Assembly: GCA_021833085.1 (NCBI GenBank)
Contig: JAKBGL010000104.1
Location: forward strand, 1 to 5,046
DNA length: 5,046 nucleotides
Source: Actinomycetes bacterium
Lineage (GTDB): Bacteria; Actinomycetota; Acidimicrobiia; Acidimicrobiales; Acidimicrobiaceae
Reading direction: 5' to 3'
The notes beneath the pieces are model-generated. The model was not told the origin of the DNA. It saw only the letters and a list, made by a program, of their open reading frames with translations, and did not search any database. The stretch's first letter is position 1. Each line of letters starts with the position of its first letter. Below, in pieces: positions 1 through 5,046 of this stretch. The position numbers and the translations under genes are program-made.

Positions 1-1731
1 ATCCAGGGAGTCTTCCATCTCGGCGGTGAAGGAGAAGTCAACTAATGGCCCAAAGTGCTGTTCCAGTAGATTGACAACGGCAAATGCGAGAAATGTAGGC
101 ACTAGGGCCTGTCCCTTTTTCCAAGCGTAGCGTCTCTCTAAAATAGTCGAAATGATCGAAGCGTAGGTTGACGGTCTCCCTACACCCAACTCCTCCAAGG
201 TCTTGACTAATGATGCCTCGGTGTAACGAGCGGGAGGTTGAGTGTTATGACTCGTTGCAGTTAGTTGTAGTGCTCTGTAACGTTCGCCGACAGTCAACTT
301 CGGAAGAGGTCTCTCCTCGTTCTCTGGAGTATCATCTGAACTCTCTTCATAGACAAGCTGGTAACCGGGTGAAGTGATGACCCTACCTGAGATGGAGAAG
401 TGAGCTTCGGTGCCTGATCTAAAAGTTTCTTGACGGATATTTGTGTCTTGTGAAGTTAGTGCAGAAAGTCGAACAACTGTCGATGTCCCAGTAGCATCGT
501 TCATCTGCGAAGACACAGTCCGCTTCCAAATTAGCTCATAGAGTCTAGTGTCGTCCGGACCAAGCTCCCTAGCGACCTCTTCCGGGGTTCTCCAGCTATC
601 GCCTGCCGGCCGAATCGCTTCATGGGCTTCTTGAGCGTTTTTAACCTTGTTTTTGTAATGCCTTGGTGTTTTAGGTAAAGATGACTCCCCGTATCTCACT
701 CTAGCAATCTGTCTCGCAGTCGTGATAGCTGACTCTGAGAGCTGGGTCGAGTCAGTTCGCATGTAAGTTATGTAACCGTTTTCGTACAAGCGCTGAGCGA
801 CGGACATTGTGCGTTGTGACGAGAAACGCAGTTTTCTTCCAGCCTCTTGCTGAAGAGTTGAGGTCATAAAGGGAGCGGCTGGGGACTTGCGATATGGCTT
901 CTCGTCAAGATCTTTGACTATAAACTCTGATCCTTGAAGCGCTTCAATGATGGAGCTCGAAGATTCATGATCTAAAAGGACGGCTCCTTGTGTGATAGAT
1001 TTTTCGTTTAGAGTTCCGGTCTCGATAAAGTCCTTTGAGCCAGCGATCCTTCTCCCAGCGAAAGTTACAAGACGAGCATTAAAGGACATTTGGTCCTTGG
1101 CGATTTGAGCCTCTATGTCGAAGTACTCTGCCGATTTAAAGCGAATGCGAGCTCTTTCTCGCTCCACAAGCACTCTGCAAGCCACGCTTTGTACCCTTCC
1201 TGCAGAGAGTCTAGGAAGGATCTTGCGCCAAAGTACTGGAGATACCTCATAGCCGTATAGTCGATCTAGAATCCTTCTGGTTTCTTGTGCATCCACCAAT
1301 CTTCTATCAAGGTCTCTTGGAGATTGAATCGCTTCTTGAATTGCCCGTTCGGTAATCTCATGGAATACCATTCTTTTGACTGGTACTTTCGGCGAGAGCA
1401 CCTCTAGGAGATGCCAGGCGATCGACTCTCCTTCACGATCTTCGTCTGTGGCCAGATAGAGTTCTGTGGAGTCTTTCAGAAGGTTCTTTAACTTCTTGAC
1501 CTGGTCCGTCTTCTCTTTTGACACGACGTACAACGGTTTGAACTCATGCTCAGTGTCCACGCCAAGTCGAGCCCATGGTTCCTTCTTTAGCTTAGGTGGT
1601 ATCTCAGCAGCGTTTTTTGGCAGGTCTCTGATGTGTCCGATCGATGATTCAACGGTAAAAGTTGGTCCGAGAAACTTCGATATCGTTCTGGCCTTTGCCG
1701 GAGACTCTACGATAACTAGAGGTTTAGTCAC
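1..1731 (-). CDS. topA: DNA topoisomerase I (type IA), N-terminal 577 codons; C-terminus off the window
   Basis: Type IA topoisomerase that relaxes negatively supercoiled DNA by a transient 5'-phosphotyrosine break, in the cytoplasm on the chromosome. I translated the whole stretch and found no stop or frameshift. The Toprim domain opens with VIVESPAKARTI (Glu9, matching E. coli Glu9) and carries the metal-binding DxDxEG motif as TDEDREG (Asp96, Asp98, Glu100). Other family blocks are GRVQS at 178-182, the active-site block GYITYMRTDS with the catalytic Tyr at 323 (codon 763-765; E. coli Tyr319), HEAIRP at 370-375, and the PPARYTEASLV...GVGRPSTYA block at about 499-524. Bacterial enzymes usually run beyond 700 residues, so the C-terminal DNA-binding part is missing only because the window ends. 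No ATG is available after the in-frame TAG at 1744-1746. The choices are TTG (1740), GTG (1737) and GTG (1731). I chose 1731 because AGGA at 1742-1745 is then 10 nt away and the N-terminus MTKPLVIVE aligns without gap to the E. coli protein. It lies downstream of the permease gene on the same strand. Confidence 0.97.
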   Translation of the reverse strand, partial: MTKPLVIVESPAKARTISKFLGPTFTVESSIGHIRDLPKNAAEIPPKLKKEPWARLGVDTEHEFKPLYVVSKEKTDQVKKLKNLLKDSTELYLATDEDREGESIAWHLLEVLSPKVPVKRMVFHEITERAIQEAIQSPRDLDRRLVDAQETRRILDRLYGYEVSPVLWRKILPRLSAGRVQSVACRVLVERERARIRFKSAEYFDIEAQIAKDQMSFNARLVTFAGRRIAGSKDFIETGTLNEKSITQGAVLLDHESSSSIIEALQGSEFIVKDLDEKPYRKSPAAPFMTSTLQQEAGRKLRFSSQRTMSVAQRLYENGYITYMRTDSTQLSESAITTARQIARVRYGESSLPKTPRHYKNKVKNAQEAHEAIRPAGDSWRTPEEVARELGPDDTRLYELIWKRTVSSQMNDATGTSTVVRLSALTSQDTNIRQETFRSGTEAHFSISGRVITSPGYQLVYEESSDDTPENEERPLPKLTVGERYRALQLTATSHNTQPPARYTEASLVKTLEELGVGRPSTYASIISTILERRYAWKKGQALVPTFLAFAVVNLLEQHFGPLVDFSFTAEMEDSLD

Positions 1732-1747
1732 TGCCACCAATTCCTAT

Positions 1748-1767
1748 TGACGGAGATGTAACCGTCA
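1748..1767 (-). repeat. Small inverted repeat in the topA leader
   Basis: TGACGG and CCGTCA form a perfect 6-bp stem around an 8-nt loop. In the topA direction the hairpin ends 2 nt before the AGGA ribosome-binding site (1742-1745), so in RNA it could influence initiation. It has no following T-tract, so it is not a terminator. A 6-bp repeat can occur by chance. Confidence 0.35.
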
Positions 1768-1817
1768 CAAAATACTTCTTCATCTCGTTACTCTATCTCT
1801 TAGTCGAGAGAAATTGG

Positions 1818-4235
1818 CTAGTCGTCGTCAGCGTCGTCAAGAAACTCATAGGTTGGATTGATTATAGCAAGATGCCCACCTACATCCCCTACTGTCCCTT
1901 CAGCTGCAAGACGTCGACCTGTGGATAGCCCAGGAATCTCTGATCTTCCAAGAAAGACTAGCTGGATTCCGCCAGTCGAGTCTTCAAGCCGGACGTTAAC
2001 AGAGGGTGAACCAGATGTTGAGCTCACTCTAGTTCTGACTACTCTTCCAGCTACCTTTGCTTTTTTGCGGTAGATTGCATCATGAATTGCGGATGTGCCC
2101 GCAACCTCTCCTTTGAGTTGAGAGGAGTTCTCACCCAAAAGCGAGTCCTCGTCGGCGGCTAGCTTCTGCGCTTCCCGTTTCTCTTCTGCAATAACGGTAA
2201 CCTTTCTCTTAGAAAGTTTGGGCAGTATGTAAGGAACGGTGGTAGCCGTAGCGTGCGGTATCTGACCAATTGCATCAGCTATTGTCTCTGCGGTGTGATC
2301 GTGTAGTACGCGTGAGAAGATGGAGCGGTAGATGCGTCTAGGAAGTATTACAGAGACCTCTGACTCACGATCGTCTTGAGCCTCTAAGACTAGCTCTACA
2401 GATTTTTTTGCTAACCGTCTATCTTCACACTCGACTATCTCTAACTCGATCTGCCCGAGACCCTTTTCCTGCCACTCTGAGGCGAGTTGACGTGCCTGCT
2501 GATTGTCGATTAACATGTGCACTGCGCGAAGTTGATCAGGCATTAGATTACGGGCGTATTTGAGAGCCTTGATAGTTGCTAAGTCTACCTTGTCGACGAA
2601 GACCAAAACCTTATGCCGTTTGAGTACCGGTTCTTTAACTGCCAGCGACAGATCTTTTTCGAGCAGTTGGGACTCCATACTGTACTCCTTGTGGAGGTGT
2701 AAAAAGGTTAAAATTAAAGCCGGCATAAGTATGACGATCGTCCATGCGCCTTCACGAAATTTGGTGACGATGAATATGAGGTCGACTAGAAACGACAACG
2801 CAGCCGAACCCCCATTCACGGTAGCCCGCCAACGCCATCCCGGCTGCTTCAAAGTAATGTGGTGCTTTACCATCCCGGCGCCAGCAAGGGTAAAGCCGGT
2901 GAAGACGCCTATGGCATAGAGAGCGATAAGCGCCGTCACCTGGGCTCTGGTGACAACTAAAAGTACGATCGAAACCGCGGCTAAGACGAGAATCCCGTAT
3001 GAAAAAACCAAGCGATGGCCACGTTTTGTAAACTGCTTCGGCAAGAACGAGTCCTTTGCAGCGAAAGATGCAAGGAACGGAAATCCGGTGAATGAGGTGT
3101 TAGCAGCTAATACTAGGATCGCCGCAGTGGAGGCTTGCAAGAAGAAGTAGAGAAATCTTCCGAACGGTGAGACTCCAAAGACGTAGGTAGCTATCTGGGC
3201 AACGACCGTTGGCGATCCAGTCGTTCTCGGGATCGCGTGCGTTATTCCTGCTAGTAACGATACACCTGTGAACATAGTTCCAAGGATCAGGCTCATTGCT
3301 ACTAAGGTGATGCGAGCGTTCCTTGGTTGGGGATCTCGAAACACCGAGACCCCGTTGGAGATAGCTTCCGTGCCGGTAAGAGCGGTTCCACCATTTGAGA
3401 ATGCGTTTAGTACTAAGAACAAAGTGGCACCAAGCAGGAGACCCGAACCCGGATGTCCCACTGCGATGGCGTTTGGCTTGACCAAAGAGTGTGCGAAAAG
3501 GGCTCCTGTAAAGTACCGATAGAGACCGTAGACGATTAAGATTCCCATATTGAATATAAATAAAAAAGTCGGTACTGCAAATGACTTTCCAGCCTCCCTT
3601 ATCCCTCTCAGGTTTCCAAAGGCGATCAAGATTACAAAGAACACGGCAAGTTCAACTGTGTAAGGGAGCAAAGAAGGTACGGCTGAGGTAAGGGCGTCGA
3701 CCCCAGCAGCTATCGACACAGCTACAGTTAGCGTGTAATCGATTAGTAATGCTGCTACAGCGACCTGTGCGAAACGAGGTCCAAAGTTTTCTCGGGTTAC
3801 AATATAGGCTCCCCCCGCTTTGGGGTAAGCTTTGATTACCTGGAGGTATGACGCAGTCACTGCCAGTAGAACAACCAGCACTCCAAGACTGATCGGAAGT
3901 ACCAGACTAAATGCAGCCGCACCTACCACTGGAATCAAAACCGTTAGCATCGCTTCAGTGGCGTAGGCGGACGAGGACATTACGTCAGAAGATAGGACTG
4001 CCAGTGCGATCGACTTTGGGAGTCGCTCGGACTTTAGTTGTTCATTAACAAGAGGCGGTCCTAGCAGCTTATTTTTTATACGATATCCAAACCTCTCGGG
4101 TATGTAGTACGAGCTTCCTGGAGGCAGCGCTCCAGGAGACCTCGTAGACGCCGATGAGTTCTGGTATCGAGTCGTGGGTAGGCCGACTTTGGAGTCGTTG
4201 GGTGTCGCCGCGGGTGAGGAATTGGGTTCGGTCAT
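1818..4235 (-). CDS. KimA-like K+/H+ symporter (APC/KUP-type) with a fused C-terminal OB-fold domain
   Basis: Predicted inner-membrane potassium importer of 805 residues. Residues 1-48 are a Ser/Pro-rich, probably disordered extension. Residues ~70-515 are an APC-type core of about 12 hydrophobic segments, and ~537-675 a KimA-type cytosolic (USP-like) domain. Residues ~676-800 form an OB-fold module with DSTGGIQLVFLGR, EIPGL, AAEGTV and LAIINPTYEF, which resembles the stand-alone actinobacterial protein of the Rv2694c type. The tail is acidic, DDADDD. Compared from memory with Bacillus subtilis KimA (607 aa), the blocks LSSD..SS.AY.TE, AYP..GGAYIV, DY.LTVAVSI.AG.DA.TSA, NLRG, ALTG.EAISN and LVLAANT.F are shared. 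The KimA K+-site residues Asp36, Tyr43, Asp117, Tyr118, Thr121, Thr230, Glu233 and Tyr377 correspond to Asp84, Tyr91, Asp166, Tyr167, Thr170, Thr287, Glu290 and Tyr440. Automated tools would probably call it an amino acid permease; the K+ role is the better inference. The start ATG has GGAG (4239-4242) only 3 nt upstream, but the next Met (86) lies inside the first membrane segment, so 4235 stands. It is divergent from the CeoB-like gene. Confidence 0.93.
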   Translation of the reverse strand: MTEPNSSPAATPNDSKVGLPTTRYQNSSASTRSPGALPPGSSYYIPERFGYRIKNKLLGPPLVNEQLKSERLPKSIALAVLSSDVMSSSAYATEAMLTVLIPVVGAAAFSLVLPISLGVLVVLLAVTASYLQVIKAYPKAGGAYIVTRENFGPRFAQVAVAALLIDYTLTVAVSIAAGVDALTSAVPSLLPYTVELAVFFVILIAFGNLRGIREAGKSFAVPTFLFIFNMGILIVYGLYRYFTGALFAHSLVKPNAIAVGHPGSGLLLGATLFLVLNAFSNGGTALTGTEAISNGVSVFRDPQPRNARITLVAMSLILGTMFTGVSLLAGITHAIPRTTGSPTVVAQIATYVFGVSPFGRFLYFFLQASTAAILVLAANTSFTGFPFLASFAAKDSFLPKQFTKRGHRLVFSYGILVLAAVSIVLLVVTRAQVTALIALYAIGVFTGFTLAGAGMVKHHITLKQPGWRWRATVNGGSAALSFLVDLIFIVTKFREGAWTIVILMPALILTFLHLHKEYSMESQLLEKDLSLAVKEPVLKRHKVLVFVDKVDLATIKALKYARNLMPDQLRAVHMLIDNQQARQLASEWQEKGLGQIELEIVECEDRRLAKKSVELVLEAQDDRESEVSVILPRRIYRSIFSRVLHDHTAETIADAIGQIPHATATTVPYILPKLSKRKVTVIAEEKREAQKLAADEDSLLGENSSQLKGEVAGTSAIHDAIYRKKAKVAGRVVRTRVSSTSGSPSVNVRLEDSTGGIQLVFLGRSEIPGLSTGRRLAAEGTVGDVGGHLAIINPTYEFLDDADDD
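4116..4137. repeat. 8-bp inverted repeat early in the permease coding region
   Basis: TCCTGGAG and CTCCAGGA form a perfect 8-bp stem around the 6-nt loop gcagcg. It lies about 100 nt into the permease gene, in the codons of the low-complexity N-terminal extension (around SPGALPPGS, residues 33-41). In the permease mRNA it would be a G+C-rich hairpin shortly after the start. Functional meaning is unknown and chance is possible. Confidence 0.4.
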
Positions 4236-4238
4236 GGT

Positions 4239-4242
4239 CTCC
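4239..4242 (-). promoter_or_regulatory. Ribosome-binding site of the permease gene, unusually close spacing
   Basis: GGAG on the minus strand, followed by ACC and then the ATG at 4235. The 3-nt gap is shorter than usual, which suggests weak initiation or an imperfectly placed site. No better start exists downstream. Confidence 0.5.
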
Positions 4243-4268
4243 GTGTAATTCGGTTCTCTGTCGTGATC

Positions 4269-4296
4269 ATTCTATGTTAGAGTACCGTAGAATCAA
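4269..4296 (-). promoter_or_regulatory. Predicted sigma-70-type promoter for the permease gene
   Basis: On the minus strand, TTGATT (4291-4296, four of six to TTGACA) and TAGAAT (4269-4274, five of six to TATAAT) are separated by 16 bp in an A+T-rich region. Transcription would start near 4261-4263 and leave a leader of about 26 nt before the ATG at 4235, enough for the GGAG site and too short for a riboswitch. It is the best promoter match I found in the divergent region. The spacer contains one arm (TACCGTAG, 4283-4290) of an inverted repeat. Confidence 0.5.
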
Positions 4297-4352
4297 AACT
4301 GGTGGTCTTAGGAAGATAAAGGCTTGTAAATCTGGATGATTTGACTACGGTA
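4283..4352. repeat. Widely spaced 8-bp inverted repeat in the divergent intergenic region
   Basis: TACCGTAG at 4283-4290 and its reverse complement CTACGGTA at 4345-4352 lie 54 bp apart. The left arm sits in the spacer of the predicted permease promoter. The right arm lies about 100 bp before the CeoB-like start and runs into the 8-bp palindrome GTAATTAC (4350-4357). This could be paired operator half-sites or chance. Confidence 0.25.
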
Positions 4353-4432
4353 ATTACATACCCAGACACTAGATAGTCAGAGTAGCAAGGGTAGAGAATT
4401 TACATCTTTTAACTTTCAGTTTCCAGTGTGTG

Positions 4433-4440
4433 AAAGGGAG
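4433..4440 (+). promoter_or_regulatory. Ribosome-binding site of the CeoB-like gene
   Basis: AAAGGGAG ends 8 nt before the ATG at 4449. This good match and spacing fixes the start codon, and the predicted protein then reaches its first beta strand after five residues, as in other TrkA/CeoB proteins. Confidence 0.75.
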
Positions 4441-4448
4441 TAGCTGGT

Positions 4449-5046
4449 ATGGAACCGGTACATGTGATTGTAGTCGGTTGTGGACGCGTTGGATCGGAGC
4501 TCGCCTCGAGGCTGAGCGCACAAGGCCACGACACCACGATTATCGATAGAGACCGTAGAGCGTTTCGCAGACTCCCACCTAATTGGGAGGGTAAGTCGGT
4601 TCTGGGTTTCGGATTCGATCGAGATACCTTGGAAGAAGCTGGGATAATCTATGCACGAGCCGTAGCAGCGGTAACCTCTGGAGACAATACGAATATCCTT
4701 ACAGCGCGCATCGCAAAGGAAACTTATTCTATCAAAGACGTAGTTGCTCGAATCTATGATCCTAAGCGAGCTGTGATATACCAAAAGCTTGGTATATCCA
4801 CGGTAGCAACGGTGACCTGGACGACTGACCAGGCGATTCGTCGACTTTTCCCTGGTAAGTCTTACTCGGAGTGGACCGATCCGAGCGGCGAGATTTCTCT
4901 GGTCGAAGTTTTGATACCATCCTCGTTGTGCGGAAAGAAAATATCTCAACTTGAGAAACCAGGCCTGCTAAAGCCGATAAGTCTAAGGAGATCTACCAAG
5001 GTTAGTATTGTCGGGCCGGACACTTTGGGCCAAGATGGAGACGTGC
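4449..5046 (+). CDS. ceoB: CeoB/TrkA-type potassium-transport regulatory protein (RCK), 3' end off the window
   Basis: Peripheral cytoplasmic NAD(H)-binding protein that gates a potassium transporter. The first 199 residues are present. The TrkA-N Rossmann domain is plain: beta1 VHVIVVG, the dinucleotide loop GCGRVG at 10-15, and the acidic end of beta2, Asp33, in IIDRD. The conserved FGFDRDTLEEAGI (53-66), VTSGDNTNI (75-83), ARIYDPKRA (100-108), KLGI (113-116) and WTTDQAIRRL (124-133) follow. A TrkA-C-like part begins near 150 (ISLVEVLIP) and is cut by the edge. These blocks match M. tuberculosis CeoB (about 220-230 aa, from memory), so only some 20-30 residues should be missing. In mycobacteria ceoB is followed by the paralogue ceoC; a second TrkA-like gene is therefore expected just beyond the window. 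The gene diverges from the KimA-like transporter, which makes that transporter a candidate partner, by inference only. Whether it should be called ceoB or trkA is a naming matter; the family call is secure. Confidence 0.93.
   Translation, partial: MEPVHVIVVGCGRVGSELASRLSAQGHDTTIIDRDRRAFRRLPPNWEGKSVLGFGFDRDTLEEAGIIYARAVAAVTSGDNTNILTARIAKETYSIKDVVARIYDPKRAVIYQKLGISTVATVTWTTDQAIRRLFPGKSYSEWTDPSGEISLVEVLIPSSLCGKKISQLEKPGLLKPISLRRSTKVSIVGPDTLGQDGDV
4775..4798. repeat. Perfect 10-bp hairpin inside the CeoB-like coding region
   Basis: GATATACCAA (4775-4784) and TTGGTATATC (4789-4798) are exact reverse complements around the 4-nt loop AAGC. It covers codons for the conserved stretch VIYQKLGIS (residues 109-117) and uses two ATA isoleucine codons. 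The stem is A+T-rich with no T-tract behind it, so it is not a standard terminator. Confidence 0.6.

Noticed and set aside
1466..1750. 94-codon plus-strand open frame opposite the start of topA
   Set aside because: It is antisense to the Toprim domain, whose catalytic motifs are unmistakable. No family features were seen in the plus frame.
1796..1811. Hairpin TCTCT/AGAGA just after the permease stop as a terminator
   Set aside because: The stem is only 5 bp, A+T-rich, and has no run of T residues after it in the direction of transcription.
1858..3522. Four plus-strand open frames of 66-119 codons (1858-2073, 2560-2919, 2950-3150, 3268-3522)
   Set aside because: All are antisense to the transporter gene. 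Their residues mirror membrane-segment codons and show no independent coding features.
1818..4235. Amino acid permease as the functional call
   Set aside because: The superfamily is right, but the K+-site residues and the C-terminal cytosolic domain fit KimA better than amino acid transporters.
4154..4339. 61-codon plus-strand open frame over the permease start and intergenic region
   Set aside because: It overlaps the permease N-terminus and predicted promoter in antisense, and the Arg/Trp/Ser-rich product has no recognisable motif.
4341..4376. TTGACT (4341-4346) as the -35 box of a promoter for the CeoB-like gene
   Set aside because: No acceptable -10 lies 16-18 bp away. TAGATA (4370-4375) is 23 bp off, and TACATA (4355-4360) only 8 bp. 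The promoter for this gene remains unidentified.
4236..4448. A ydaO-type c-di-AMP riboswitch upstream of the KimA-like gene, as in Bacillus kimA
   Set aside because: I could not find the conserved ydaO motif blocks, and the predicted permease leader is only about 26 nt.
4416..4949. 177-codon open frame on the minus strand opposite the CeoB-like gene
   Set aside because: The plus strand encodes a clear TrkA-N domain over the same bases. The minus frame shows no recognisable motif and an Arg/Ser/Tyr-rich composition typical of a shadow frame.

Overview
The window looks like chromosomal DNA from an actinobacterium of medium G+C content. By eye, coding regions are about 48-50% G+C and the divergent intergenic region about 38%. 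The actinobacterial assignment rests on gene content: a KimA/Rv2690c-like permease divergent from a CeoB (TrkA-type) protein, plus an OB-fold domain of the Rv2694c type, all recalled from the Mycobacterium tuberculosis ceoBC neighbourhood. The moderate G+C would suit a deep lineage such as Acidimicrobiia, but that is a guess.

Layout. (1) Positions 1-1731, minus strand: the first 577 codons of topA (DNA topoisomerase I), with the Toprim motifs and active-site tyrosine intact; the C-terminal part lies outside the window. (2) Positions 1732-1817: a short gap with no convincing terminator, containing a small hairpin just before topA. (3) Positions 1818-4235, minus strand: an 805-residue membrane protein. 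Its core matches the potassium/proton symporter KimA, including all eight K+-coordinating positions I can map, followed by a KimA-type cytosolic domain. Its last ~100-125 residues are an OB-fold domain that is normally a separate small actinobacterial protein. (4) Positions 4236-4448: an A+T-rich divergent intergenic region with a credible promoter for the permease. (5) Positions 4449 to the right edge, plus strand: the first 199 codons of a CeoB/TrkA-type RCK protein, nearly complete.

Together the right two-thirds reads as a potassium-homeostasis module: a K+ importer transcribed away from a nucleotide-binding K+-transport regulator. The most unusual element is the OB-fold on the C-terminus of the transporter. 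It could be a ligand, nucleic-acid or protein-binding attachment on the cytoplasmic face of a K+ importer; its function cannot be decided from sequence. topA follows in the same direction after 86 bp and may share the transcript. No RNA genes, insertion sequences, CRISPR arrays or attachment sites were seen. There is no gene-free stretch longer than 300 bases.
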